A stretch of DNA of 64,000 bases. Source: Streptosporangium lutulentum (GTDB lineage Bacteria; Actinomycetota; Actinomycetes; Streptosporangiales; Streptosporangiaceae). This document shows positions 1 to 8,748 of the stretch, in pieces. The notes under the pieces were generated by a model. The model did not search any database. It was not told the origin of the DNA and saw only the letters and a list, made by a program, of their open reading frames with translations. The stretch is taken from the NCBI RefSeq assembly GCF_030811455.1, contig NZ_JAUSQU010000001.1:9362001-9426000 (forward strand). Direction: 5' to 3'. The position numbers and the translations under genes are program-made. How positions within the stretch are numbered: position 1 is the stretch's first letter; every line of letters begins with the position of its first letter.

Positions 1-309
1 CTGGAGGGTGGTGGCCAGGGTGTCGAGGGTGGTGGCGCAGTTGGTGAGCGCGTCGTGGAGTTCTTGGCCGGCCCAGTTGTATTTCTGCATGTATTTGACG
101 AAGTCGTTGGCGGAGGCGCCTTCCCAGACGTCGTCGACGTTTTTGACGGCGCCGTTGAGGGTGCCGGTGTCGGTGCCGATCTTGTTTGCGGTGTTTCGCC
201 AGCGGGTGGCGATGGCGCGGATCTCCGCTGGGTCGCACGCGGCCTGGTCGCGGATCGCCAGGAGCGCGGGCCCGGCGGGGGTCTGAGCGATGAGGCCCTC
301 AGCGGTCAT
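1..309 (-). CDS. Partial WXG100-domain protein (5' end only; continues beyond window)
   Basis: The first 103 codons of a gene that reads leftwards out of the window. The translation is identical to residues 1-103 of the WXG100-lysozyme-like fusion at 2750-3856, including the W-E-G turn near residue 62. It would be a secreted type VII substrate or a T7SS-associated hydrolase. The ATG (309-307) has the same upstream GGCGAAGT as its twin. The upstream partner gene present at the twin (3853-4191) is missing here: identity ends 12 bp before this start. Whether the C-terminal enzymatic domain is also present cannot be told from this window. Confidence 0.75.
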   Translation of the reverse strand, partial: MTAEGLIAQTPAGPALLAIRDQAACDPAEIRAIATRWRNTANKIGTDTGTLNGAVKNVDDVWEGASANDFVKYMQKYNWAGQELHDALTNCATTLDTLATTLQ

Positions 310-321
310 ACTTCGCCGGCC
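1..321. repeat. Direct repeat, copy 1 (identical to 3548-3868)
   Basis: Read base by base, positions 1-321 match 3548-3868 without a difference and in the same orientation. Identity stops sharply at 322 versus 3869. The repeat covers the 5' end of the WXG100 fusion gene plus the last 12 bp of the preceding gene. It may continue beyond the left edge. Perfect identity suggests a recent duplication or gene conversion. Confidence 0.95.
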
Positions 322-510
322 GTGACGGGGTACGGATCATCGTGCTCTTCGAACCGTGCGGCCGGTCTTTTCACGGCACTACGGCATTCGTCGAGCGTTG
401 GGAAATGAAGATCATCATTCGCCACCCGGCCGATCCCTTCCGGCGCTGGTACAGAGCGGACGAACAGTGATCATAGTAGACACAGATCCACCACGGGTGG
501 CTGCGACTAG

Positions 511-1909
511 TAGGGCTTGGTTAGGTGGGGACGGGCTGGGCGTGTCTGGGTAACGCTCGGCGGCAGGTGGGGCAGATTCCGGCCCAGCACGCCAGGAGTA
601 GTTGCAACTCGGCGATGATCCGGTAGGTGCTCAAACCGCAGCCGGCACTTTTGGGTCGAGCCGCTCCAGGGTGCAGAAGGCGTGTGCGACCGAGGCCAGG
701 GTCACGTGATGGTGCCAGCCACTCCAGGTGCGGCCCTCGAAGTGGTCCAGACCCAGGCCGGTCTTCAACTCCCGGTAGTCGTGTTCGATGCGCCAGCGGA
801 TTTTGGCCAGGCGCACCAGGCGCCGTAGCGGGATGTCTGCCGGGAGGGTGGACAGCCAGTATTTGGTCGGCTCGCTCTCACCAGGTGGCCATTCGGCCAG
901 CAGCCAGCACACCGGCAGATCCTCGCCCATGTGCGCGCGGCGGATCCGTAGCCCCGCCGGCCGTACCCGCAGCGCGACAAACCGTGAGCGCAACGGCCCC
1001 TTGGACCCGGCCCGCCAGGTCACCGCGTGCAGCGCGCGCCGTCCGGCGGCGGTCACGATCTGCTGGGCTGAGCGCGGCTTGTCTCGATAACGCGGCACCG
1101 GCCGCCGCCCAGTCCCCGCATACGGCGCGACCGTCCGGCCGGCATCGATGCCCAGCAGCGCGGTATCGGAGCGCACCCCCACCACGTAGCCGATGCCACG
1201 CTCGGTCAAGCCCAGACGAAAGGCCCCGTCTTGGCCATAGCCCTCATCGGCGACCACCAGCGGCGCCTCCAGCCCCCAGCAATGTCCAAAGCCAGCTGCC
1301 ACTTGGGCACATGAGTGATGTCCGCGGGGATCCGGGCCCGTTGCCTGCGCGCCGCCACCGCGGCCGAATCCTCCGTGCGCGGTGAGGCCGCATCCCACCC
1401 CTCGGGCACGAACAGCCGCCAGTTCACCGGACAGGACGCGACGTCGGTGACCAGGTGCACACTCGGGGCGACCTGGCAGTTAGCGGTCTTGCCCAGCGCC
1501 CCGCAGTACTGCGGGGCCACTCCCGGCGACTCCTCACCATCCTTGACAAAGGACACATCATCGACCACCCAGGCGGCCGGGTTGATCGCCGTGTCCATCC
1601 GCCAGGCCAGCTCGGCCAGCACCAGTTGATGTGACCAGGGGGCGTCGGTGAGAAACTGCTGCAGCCCCTGGCGGTCCACGCCCAGCCGGGCCGCCATCGG
1701 CTCCATCGATTTACGGGCCCCGTCGGTCAGCAGGCCGCGCACATATCGTTCGCCCCATCGCCGCTGATCAGCACGGGCGAAACAGGAGAACACCTCGGCG
1801 GCGAACGTCTCCAGTCGCGCCCGCACGGCCTCGAGTTCTTGAGGGGTCATCTTCCCTCACCCCCAACGCAGGTGACATACCGTCTCCTACCCGAGGTAAC
1901 CAAGTCCTA
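511..1909 (-). mobile_element. IS701-family insertion sequence with CTAG target duplication
   Basis: The element is 1399 bp. The left end reads TAGGGCTTGGTTAGGTGGGG and the right end, on the other strand, reads TAGGACTTGGTTACCTCGGG, giving imperfect terminal inverted repeats that match at 12 of the first 13 bases. Both ends are flanked by CTAG (507-510 and 1910-1913), the 4-bp YTAR-type target duplication known for IS701-family elements. It carries one transposase gene, which is frameshifted, so the copy is probably immobile unless helped in trans. The right-hand CTAG rebuilds the stop codon of the MBL hydrolase gene, so that gene was not broken. Confidence 0.88.
631..1850 (-). pseudogene. 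IS701-family DDE transposase, frameshifted
   Basis: Two overlapping reading frames together make a transposase of about 400 aa, the usual family length. The N-terminal part (from ATG 1850, with GAGGG upstream) has the typical start ending in RKSMEPMAARLGVDRQGLQQ and the segment WVVDDVSFVKDGEES. The C-terminal part resumes at WGLEAPLVVADEGYGQDGAF and runs to IRWRIEHDYRELKTGLGLDH, the conserved Y-R-E-L-K block with the catalytic Glu. The frame changes near 1280-1290, after KWQLALD; the loop normally found before the tryptophan looks about five residues short, which suggests a small deletion rather than a programmed frameshift. Confidence 0.82.
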
Positions 1910-2551
1910 CTAGGGCAGCGTGACCGACTCGCCCGGCTTGAGGCGGCGCATGTCGGCCTTCTGCTTGTCCGACTCGAGCTTCAGCCACTGGTCGATGATT
2001 CCGAGGCCGATGTCGTTGAGCAGTCCGTCATGTGTGGAGAAAGCCCGTGCGGGCCGGACCTCGCGCAGATAGGCGATCATCTCCAGGCCCTTCATCCACG
2101 GCGCGTTGGTCGGCACCAGCAGCGTGGGCACCTCCACACCGGGAGGAGTGAACGCGTCACCCGGATAGAAGACCTCCTCGTCCACCAGGAAGCCGGTGTT
2201 GCGGATGATCGGGATATCCGGATGGACGGGGGCGTGCCGCTCGCCGATGACCTTCACCCCGAAGCCCGCCGTGTCGAAGGCGTCGCCGTGCCGTACGACC
2301 TGGATCTTCGCCGGGACGTCGGTCAGCAGGGCGGCCACGCTCTCGTTGGTCCAGATCTCCAGCGACGGGTTGGCCGCGGCCGCCGTGCGCAGCCGGTCGG
2401 AATCCACGTGGTCGAAGTGCTCGTGGGTGATGAGAACGACATCGGCGCCGTCCAGCGCGGCTTCCTCGCTGAAGGATCCCGGATCGATGACGAGGGTCGA
2501 TTCGCCTTTCTCCAGGCGAACACACGCGTGTCTTAATTTCGTGAGCTTCAT
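1910..2551 (-). CDS. MBL-fold metallo-hydrolase (UlaG-like)
   Basis: A 213-aa cytoplasmic metallo-beta-lactamase-fold hydrolase. The zinc-binding signature THEHFDHVD lies near residues 43-51, followed by a second metal-ligand Asp in VFYPGDAFTPPG and a late His in AFSTHDG. The short length, the missing signal peptide and the MKLTKLRHACVRLE start resemble UlaG/L-ascorbate-6-phosphate-lactonase-like proteins of unknown substrate. ATG 2551 is preferred over the adjacent GTG 2554: no Shine-Dalgarno is visible, but a TAATCT hexamer lies six bases upstream, which fits a leaderless mRNA. The TAG stop sits in the CTAG target duplicated by the IS701-type element. Confidence 0.88.
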   Translation of the reverse strand: MKLTKLRHACVRLEKGESTLVIDPGSFSEEAALDGADVVLITHEHFDHVDSDRLRTAAAANPSLEIWTNESVAALLTDVPAKIQVVRHGDAFDTAGFGVKVIGERHAPVHPDIPIIRNTGFLVDEEVFYPGDAFTPPGVEVPTLLVPTNAPWMKGLEMIAYLREVRPARAFSTHDGLLNDIGLGIIDQWLKLESDKQKADMRRLKPGESVTLP

Positions 2552-2563
2552 CACTACAGATTA
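2552..2563 (-). promoter_or_regulatory. Putative -10 box for leaderless MBL hydrolase mRNA
   Basis: On the minus strand TAATCT (2563-2558) is followed by GTAGTG and then the ATG, placing the expected transcription start at or next to the start codon. No ribosome binding site is present. The -35 region is weak. Inference from spacing only. Confidence 0.45.
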
Positions 2564-2749
2564 ATCGTGGGGCCGCGGGTCACGACGGTCGGCCCGGTCG
2601 CCGCCGCCGATCGATCTTCGTACCGGCCGGGGTGAGCCGTACGCGCCGGACCTGCGGGAACGGGGGAACGTACGCGCCGGATCGGGGAGGGGGTGAGCCG
2701 GCCGGTGGTGATCCTCATCCGGCGGGCTCCGCGCGGAGGGTGGCGCGTG

Positions 2750-3856
2750 TCAGTACGGTCTGTATCCGCCCCCGTTGTTGATGGACGCGATGCCGGGGTG
2801 GCCGTCCAGGGAGCCGTAACGACTGAGGGTGTAGCGGACGCCGGCCATGATGTTGTGCACGGGGTTCCAGATGTCGCCGTAGCCCGGCTGCTTGTGCGCC
2901 TGGAACGTGGGGTCGATCGTCTGCATGAGTCCCTTGGACGGGATGCCGGCGGCGGCGTTGGAGTCCCAGTTGTTGATCGCCTCCGGGTTGCCGCCCGACT
3001 CGTGGAAGATGATCGTCCAGATCTTGTCGATGGTCGCCGGGTCGTCAGGATTCACGGCCACGCCGTTCTTCCGCAGGATCGTGAGCGCTTCCTTGATCCA
3101 CGCCACGACCTCGGGTTTGGCGGCGGGGGGAGTCAGACCGGGAGGAGCGCCGCTGGGCCCGTATCCACCTGAGCCCGCGCCTCCACCGTTCAGGACGGGG
3201 TCGTCGCCTCCGTTCTGAACGCCGGCGAGCTGTGTTTGCACCGACTCGGGCAGGGGGGTTTTCTGCCAGTCGAGGGGGTGTTGCTTGGTGGGGGAGGTGA
3301 AGGGGTCTTTGTGGGGTGGGTTGATGTCGGCGAAGAGGATCGCTCTGTCGTTGAGGTGTCTGCGGAGGGTGCTTGCGGTGGTGTCCATCGCGGTGGCGGC
3401 GGCGGTGAGGTGGTCTTGGGCGTTGGTGCGGGCGGTGTTGACCGCTGTTTCGATGTTGGCGGTGGTGGCTTTGGGGTTTTTCTTGAGGTAGGTGGTTACT
3501 TGGGTGACGAGGGTGTCGTAGATGGTGGTGATCGAGGTTTTTGTTTCCTGGAGGGTGGTGGCCAGGGTGTCGAGGGTGGTGGCGCAGTTGGTGAGCGCGT
3601 CGTGGAGTTCTTGGCCGGCCCAGTTGTATTTCTGCATGTATTTGACGAAGTCGTTGGCGGAGGCGCCTTCCCAGACGTCGTCGACGTTTTTGACGGCGCC
3701 GTTGAGGGTGCCGGTGTCGGTGCCGATCTTGTTTGCGGTGTTTCGCCAGCGGGTGGCGATGGCGCGGATCTCCGCTGGGTCGCACGCGGCCTGGTCGCGG
3801 ATCGCCAGGAGCGCGGGCCCGGCGGGGGTCTGAGCGATGAGGCCCTCAGCGGTCAT
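2750..3856 (-). CDS. WXG100 domain fused to lytic-transglycosylase-like (SLT) domain
   Basis: A 368-aa protein. Residues about 1-165 form long helices with the WXG100-type turn W62-E-G64; a Gly/Pro-rich linker (about 215-245) follows, then a lysozyme-like transglycosylase domain (about 250-368). The domain shows FHESGGNPEAINN (probable catalytic Glu near 285), SKGLMQTIDPTF and IWNPVHNIMAGVRY, all typical of SLT/resuscitation-factor-like enzymes. There is no signal peptide, so export through the neighbouring type VII system is the likely route, with peptidoglycan cleavage outside the cell. It overlaps the upstream gene by ATGA and is probably translationally coupled. Its first 103 codons are duplicated exactly at 1-309. 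Confidence 0.85.
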   Translation of the reverse strand: MTAEGLIAQTPAGPALLAIRDQAACDPAEIRAIATRWRNTANKIGTDTGTLNGAVKNVDDVWEGASANDFVKYMQKYNWAGQELHDALTNCATTLDTLATTLQETKTSITTIYDTLVTQVTTYLKKNPKATTANIETAVNTARTNAQDHLTAAATAMDTTASTLRRHLNDRAILFADINPPHKDPFTSPTKQHPLDWQKTPLPESVQTQLAGVQNGGDDPVLNGGGAGSGGYGPSGAPPGLTPPAAKPEVVAWIKEALTILRKNGVAVNPDDPATIDKIWTIIFHESGGNPEAINNWDSNAAAGIPSKGLMQTIDPTFQAHKQPGYGDIWNPVHNIMAGVRYTLSRYGSLDGHPGIASINNGGGYRPY

Positions 3857-3868
3857 ACTTCGCCGGCC
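3548..3868. repeat. Direct repeat, copy 2 (identical to 1-321)
   Basis: Same orientation and sequence as 1-321. It spans the WXG100-encoding 5' end of the fusion gene and the last 12 bp of the preceding gene. Confidence 0.95.
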
Positions 3869-4191
3869 TTGTCCGCCTTGCGAATGTTGGTCTCCACTTC
3901 GTCCAGGGCACGCTCGGTCTCAAGGAGTTTTTTCGCGGCTTTGTCGCCCTCGTCGGCGATGGAATTTTCGACGCTGTCGATGACTTTCGCCAGGGCGATG
4001 GAGGCTGCTGTCATGGCGGAGGGGCCGGCGGCCGCCCCGGAGCCGGTCGGCCCGGAGAGGATGAGAGAGTCGGTCGCTTTGGCGGGGTAGCGACCTTCCC
4101 CGCCGATGAGGGCTTCGAAGTCTTTGGCTCCGTCCCCTACGGCCGTACGGCACCGATCGAGTGTCGTGAAGTAAATATCAGCGTCCGGCAT
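3853..4191 (-). CDS. Small ESX-associated helical protein
   Basis: A 112-aa protein with two predicted helical stretches (about 1-30 and 58-108) separated by a Gly/Ala/Ser-rich loop (about 45-58). It has no signal peptide and no recognisable catalytic motif. Its size, hairpin layout and position directly upstream of and overlapping (ATGA) the WXG100-SLT gene suggest an ESX-type partner or chaperone for that protein. It lacks a clean W-x-G motif. The family was not recognised. RBS-like AGAGGTG lies upstream of ATG 4191. Confidence 0.7.
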   Translation of the reverse strand: MPDADIYFTTLDRCRTAVGDGAKDFEALIGGEGRYPAKATDSLILSGPTGSGAAAGPSAMTAASIALAKVIDSVENSIADEGDKAAKKLLETERALDEVETNIRKADKAGEV

Positions 4192-4605
4192 ACCGCTCTA
4201 CACCTCTTCTGACGTTGCCACAAAACCGACAAATTGAGCATAGTGGATGAAGATCTTCGGGGAGAGGGTGTCTCCAACGCCGGCGATTCTTGGTGAGACC
4301 TTCCCGTGGATTCCACCGTCGGTTCTTTCGCGGGCCGAAATCCCGCCGGTGCCGTCCGCCTGGACGTACGGTCTTCGCCCCGATGACGGCATCTGTCTCC
4401 ACATCGCCGCCGGCGACCACCGCTGCCCGGAGGTGGGCGAGGCCGCCGCGGACCGGGCGCCGCGCGGGCTGGGACCCGCGACGACCGTGAAGGCGGGCAC
4501 GTTTCCCCTACGGCCCGACCTGTGATTCTTCGTGAGGTTCGACGGTTTTCTCTTTTCGGCGGGCCAAGCCGTCGGTGGGCTGGACGGTTGGGATGGACGG
4601 GCCGG
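4192..4605. other. Intergenic region, no convincing gene
   Basis: The stretch lies between the end of eccC and the start of the small ESX-associated gene, both on the minus strand. Short open frames on both strands lack family signatures and good start sites. It probably holds the promoter of the 4191-2750 operon (the AT-richer part near 4200-4250) and the eccC 3' end. No clear rho-independent hairpin was seen. Confidence 0.5.
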
Positions 4606-7600
4606 TCAGCCGGTCTCCGGGGGCGGGAGGAAGGCGGTCTGGCCGAGGCGGACGCCGGACTTCCTGTCGACGAAGTAGCCGCGGCCGGCGGGGAGCGGGT
4701 GAGGGCGTACGTTGCCGAACACGAAGCCCTCGTCCTTGTTGCCGGACAGGACGACGGCGGGGCTGGCCATTTCCTTGATCCGCTGGATGACCGGGTCGAA
4801 CATCGCCCGGCCGATGCCGCCCATCGCGCGTGACAGGATCAGGTGCAGCCCGATGTCACGGGCCTGGGGCAGCAACTCGGCCAGTGGCAGCAGGGGGTTC
4901 GACGAGGTCGCCACGAGGTCGTAGTCGTCCACGACGATGTAGAGGTCCGAACCCTGCCACCAGTTCCTGGCGCGTAGCTGGTCGGGCGTGAGATCAGCCG
5001 GGGGCAGTCGCTTGAGCAGCGCGGCGCGCGCATCGTTGATCAGGCCGGCCGCCGCGGTGCCGGAGGCGGCGTAGCCGATGCGGTGCTCGGTGGCGGCGGA
5101 GTCCAGCAACGACCGCCGGTAGTCGACCACGATCATCATGGCCTCCTGCGGCGTGCGCCGGGCGACCAGCCCCTCGGTGATGAGCCGCAGCAGGTTGGAC
5201 TTCCCGCTCTCGGTGTCGCCCACCACGACGAAGTGCGGGTCGATGTCGAAGTCGAGCATGATGGGCGAGAGGGTGGCCTCGTCGATGCCGATGGGAATCC
5301 GGCTCGGTCCGGTCTGCGCGACGTCGGGAAGGGTCTCGGCGGCCAGGACCGCCGGCAGCAGCCGTACGGCGGGGGCGGAGGGTCCGGTCCAGGCCTCCCT
5401 GACGGCCTGGACGAGCGCGCGCACGCCGACCTGGAGGTCCTCGGCGTCCCTGACCCCGTCGATCCGGGGGAGCGCGGACAGGAAGTGCAGGCCCTCCTTG
5501 GTGAGCCCTCGTCCGGGCGTCCCCTCGGGCACGGCCAGAGATGCCTTGCGGTTGATGTCGGACTCGTAGGCGTCACCGAGCTTGAGCTCCACCCGGGTGC
5601 CGAACAGATCACGGATGCCCGGACGGAACTCCGACCACTTGTTGGTGGCGGCCACGACGTGGATGCCGTATCCGAGGCCACGCGCGGCCAGGTCGGTGAT
5701 CACGGGTTCGAGCGTCTCGAACTCCTGCCGGACGGTCAGCCAGCCGTCGACCACGAGGAAGACATCGCCCCAGCCGTCGCCCTCGATCGTCCCGTCGGCG
5801 AGCTGCCGCCGGTAGGTGGTGATCGAGTCGATGCCCTGCTCGGCGAAGAATCGTTCCCGCTGCTGGAGGAGGGTGGCGATCTCGGCGACCGTACGGCGGG
5901 CACGGTCACCGTCGAGGCGGCTGGCGACCCCGCCCACGTGGGGCAGGCCCTCCAGTGAGGCGAGCGCGCCGCCGCCGAAGTCCAGGCAGTAGAACTGCAC
6001 CTCGCGAGGGGTGTGCATGAGCGCCATGCTGGTGATCAGCGTGCGCAGCACCGTGCTCTTGCCGCTCTGCGTTCCACCGGCGACGCCGACATGGCCGGCC
6101 GCGCCCGACACGTCCAGCCAGAACGGGTCACTGCGCTGCTCGAACGGCTTGTCGACGATTCCCACGATGGCGTGCAGCCGGCCCCTGCCCGCCCAGCCGG
6201 TCGTGGTGAGGCCGAGTTCCGGTGTCACCGACAGCGGCGGAAGGAGCTGGGAGAGAGCCGGGGACTTGCCGAGCGGGGGCAGCCAGATCCGGTGGGCGGG
6301 CGGCCCCTGCTCGTTCAGCCGTCCGACCACGACGTCCAGCAGGCTGGCCGAGTTCCGGTCCGCCGGGCCGCTCTCCGACGAGGCCAGCTCCTTCGAGGGT
6401 GTCTCGGCGACGGGTACGGGGACGAACGCCGGGCCGTACTCCATGACCTGCGGGGAAGCGCCCTCCCCGGTCGACGCGGTCGCGTGGCGCGGGTCCGCCT
6501 GGTAGGCCCCGGAGACGTAGGCGGCCTTGAACCGGGTCATTCCCGTGGTGTCGAACTTGAGGTAGCCGTTTCCCGGGGCGGACGGCAGCTCGTAGGCGTC
6601 GGCGACACCGAGCACGACCCGGCTCTCCATCGCGGAGAACGTGCGCAGGCCGACCCGATAGGACAGGTGGGTGTCCAGGCCGCGCAACCGTCCCTCCTCC
6701 AGGCGCTGGGAGGCCAGGAGCAGGTGAACGCCGAGGGAGCGGCCGAGTCGTCCGATCATCACGAACAACTCGATGAACTCCGGCTTGGCCGAGAGCAGCT
6801 CGCTGAACTCGTCGATGACGACGAACAGCGTGGGCATCGGCCGCAGGTCGGCACCCTGCTCGCGGGCGCGCTCGTAGTCGCGCAGGGAGGCGTAGTTGCC
6901 GGCGGCGCGCAGCAGCTCCTGGCGGCGGACCATCTCACCGTGCAGGGCGTCGTACATGCGGTCGACGAGAGGAAGCTCGTCCTCCAGGTTGGTGATGACC
7001 GCCGAGACGTGGGACAGGGTGTCGAGGCCGAGGAAGGTGGCGCCACCCTTGAAGTCGACCAGGACGAAGTTCAGGATCTCCGACGAGTGGGTGATCGCCA
7101 GGCCGAGCACCAGGGTCCGCAGCAGCTCGCTCTTGCCCGAGCCGGTGGCACCGATGACCAGGCCGTGCGGTCCCATCCCACCTTGCGCGGACTCCTTGAT
7201 GTCGAGTTCGACCATGCGGCCGTCGGAGCCGAGCCCGATGGGCACCCGCAGCCGGTTGCGACCGGCCCTCGGTCGCCACGTCACCGCCGGGTCGAGCCGG
7301 GCGGGGTCGCCGACCCCGAGCAGGTCGGTCAGCGAGGTGTTCGCCGCGAGCGCGTCCTGCGCCTCCCCGCCGCCCCTGCCGGTGGAGGCACGCAGGGGAG
7401 CAAGCTGCCGGGCCAGGCCCTCGGCGCGGAGGAAGTCCAGCCGGTCGGGATCGCCGAGGCGGGTCGAGCTCTCCTTGCCCGTGTGGTCGATTTTGACCAT
7501 GAAGAAGCCCTCCGGCCGGATGTCCAGCCGCAGGGTGTTCTTCTCCTCGACCCGTCCTGCCGATCCGGACAGGTCGATCACGGTCACGCCCGCGATGGCG

Positions 7601-8598
7601 TCGGCGCCGAGCTGGGAGTCGTGCGGCACGTGCCCGCGGTCGAGAATCAGCACGTAGTACGGCAGGGCGTCGGAGGAACCCGGCTTGAAACGCGCGCGTT
7701 CCTTCAGTTCCGGGCCGAGTAGCTGGTCGAGCTGGGCGAGGTTGTCGGTCATGAGCCGAACCTGGCCGGCGGCGTCGGTCTCCTCGGGATGCAGCGCGTG
7801 AGGCAGCCACTTGACCCAGTCCCACTGGGCCATCCACTCCTCGCCCGCGCACACCATGACCCGCATGTCGTCCGGGGAGTGGAACACCGCCATCTGGGCG
7901 ACCATCGCCCGCACGAGGTCGCGTACGGCCATCGGATCGCCGGTCAGCTGGATCCGTGCGAAGGACTGCAGGGCCACGGCGACCGGCAGTTTGGAGACGG
8001 TCGAGTGCGCCCGGACGAACCTGCGCAGCGCGCCGGACGACAGGGCGTCGAGATCCTCGACCGGCTTGGAGTCGGGCGGGATCAGCTGGATGGCGAGTTT
8101 CTGCACACCGGTGCCGAGCCGTACGGTGCCGAAGTCGTCGTCGCGGCTCCGCCGCTCCCACAGGCGCTGGCTCATGGCGACCCACCACAGGGTGTCCGGG
8201 GCCGGAGCGCCCCATTCGAGGGCCGTCCGCTGCTGCACGGCCGCTCTCCGCACCCTTTTGCGGATCTGCGAGAGATAGCGGAAGTAGTCGCGGCGCAGGC
8301 TGTTGAGCTGGTTCCTGCGCTCTCCGGACTGGCGGCCCAGCTGGCCCAGGCTCATCCCCAGCATGGACAGGGCGAACATGCCGCTCGCCACGTACATGAT
8401 CGGGTTGCTGTTGCCGCCGGCGGTGAACATCAGGCCCATCGAGGCGCCGCCCGCCAGCATCGGCAGGTAGGTGAGCACCGCGGTGAAGCCCTGAGGCTGG
8501 ACCTCCGGAACCTCAGGGGGAGACTCGAGCAGGATCTCGCCGCGCGGGGGCTTGGGCGGGGGACGGCGTTCGGGGCGCCGTACGACGACGATGCTCAC
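4606..8598 (-). CDS. eccC: Type VII secretion ATPase EccC (single-chain, three FtsK/SpoIIIE domains)
   Basis: A 1330-aa membrane ATPase that recognises and drives substrates through the ESX channel. The N-terminus has the EccC-type VVVRRPERRPPPKPPRGEI stretch and two membrane helices (about 40-65 and 70-90). Three ATPase domains follow, with Walker A motifs GATGSGKSE (about 480), GGTQSGKST (about 838) and GDTESGKSN (about 1127), and Walker B-type VLVDFKGG, YCLDFGGG and IVVDYRR. It is one polypeptide rather than the split EccCa/EccCb form. The GTG start at 8598 is chosen because AGGAGGA lies nine bases upstream; a longer open frame to 9906 is antisense to eccD and was dismissed. Divergently transcribed from eccD. 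Confidence 0.97.
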   Translation of the reverse strand: MSIVVVRRPERRPPPKPPRGEILLESPPEVPEVQPQGFTAVLTYLPMLAGGASMGLMFTAGGNSNPIMYVASGMFALSMLGMSLGQLGRQSGERRNQLNSLRRDYFRYLSQIRKRVRRAAVQQRTALEWGAPAPDTLWWVAMSQRLWERRSRDDDFGTVRLGTGVQKLAIQLIPPDSKPVEDLDALSSGALRRFVRAHSTVSKLPVAVALQSFARIQLTGDPMAVRDLVRAMVAQMAVFHSPDDMRVMVCAGEEWMAQWDWVKWLPHALHPEETDAAGQVRLMTDNLAQLDQLLGPELKERARFKPGSSDALPYYVLILDRGHVPHDSQLGADAIAGVTVIDLSGSAGRVEEKNTLRLDIRPEGFFMVKIDHTGKESSTRLGDPDRLDFLRAEGLARQLAPLRASTGRGGGEAQDALAANTSLTDLLGVGDPARLDPAVTWRPRAGRNRLRVPIGLGSDGRMVELDIKESAQGGMGPHGLVIGATGSGKSELLRTLVLGLAITHSSEILNFVLVDFKGGATFLGLDTLSHVSAVITNLEDELPLVDRMYDALHGEMVRRQELLRAAGNYASLRDYERAREQGADLRPMPTLFVVIDEFSELLSAKPEFIELFVMIGRLGRSLGVHLLLASQRLEEGRLRGLDTHLSYRVGLRTFSAMESRVVLGVADAYELPSAPGNGYLKFDTTGMTRFKAAYVSGAYQADPRHATASTGEGASPQVMEYGPAFVPVPVAETPSKELASSESGPADRNSASLLDVVVGRLNEQGPPAHRIWLPPLGKSPALSQLLPPLSVTPELGLTTTGWAGRGRLHAIVGIVDKPFEQRSDPFWLDVSGAAGHVGVAGGTQSGKSTVLRTLITSMALMHTPREVQFYCLDFGGGALASLEGLPHVGGVASRLDGDRARRTVAEIATLLQQRERFFAEQGIDSITTYRRQLADGTIEGDGWGDVFLVVDGWLTVRQEFETLEPVITDLAARGLGYGIHVVAATNKWSEFRPGIRDLFGTRVELKLGDAYESDINRKASLAVPEGTPGRGLTKEGLHFLSALPRIDGVRDAEDLQVGVRALVQAVREAWTGPSAPAVRLLPAVLAAETLPDVAQTGPSRIPIGIDEATLSPIMLDFDIDPHFVVVGDTESGKSNLLRLITEGLVARRTPQEAMMIVVDYRRSLLDSAATEHRIGYAASGTAAAGLINDARAALLKRLPPADLTPDQLRARNWWQGSDLYIVVDDYDLVATSSNPLLPLAELLPQARDIGLHLILSRAMGGIGRAMFDPVIQRIKEMASPAVVLSGNKDEGFVFGNVRPHPLPAGRGYFVDRKSGVRLGQTAFLPPPETG

Positions 8599-8748
8599 CC
8601 TGGAGCGTCCTCCTGATCGGTTGCGCGAACTCTTGCCGCAAACGTTTACCACGGCTCTCGCACGTGATCTGTACTGACCCCGATACCGTATCCGGCGTAT
8701 CCGTAATATCTGCGGTGTTCCTGACGTTTTGTGATGAGAAAGGGGACG
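8599..8748. promoter_or_regulatory. Divergent promoter region eccC/eccD
   Basis: This 150-bp spacer separates the oppositely oriented eccC and eccD starts and must hold both 5' regions. It contains the eccC ribosome binding site AGGAGGA (about 8608-8614, minus strand) and an AT-richer patch with repeated GTATCCG-like words near 8685-8705. No promoter hexamers are assigned with confidence. Confidence 0.5.

Noticed and set aside
631..1850. Programmed frameshift in the IS701-type transposase
   Set aside because: There is no slippery sequence at the junction and the loop before the tryptophan appears shortened, so a deletion is the simpler explanation.
4247..4525. A 92-codon plus-strand ORF after eccC
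   Set aside because: No ribosome binding site, no recognisable domain and atypical composition.
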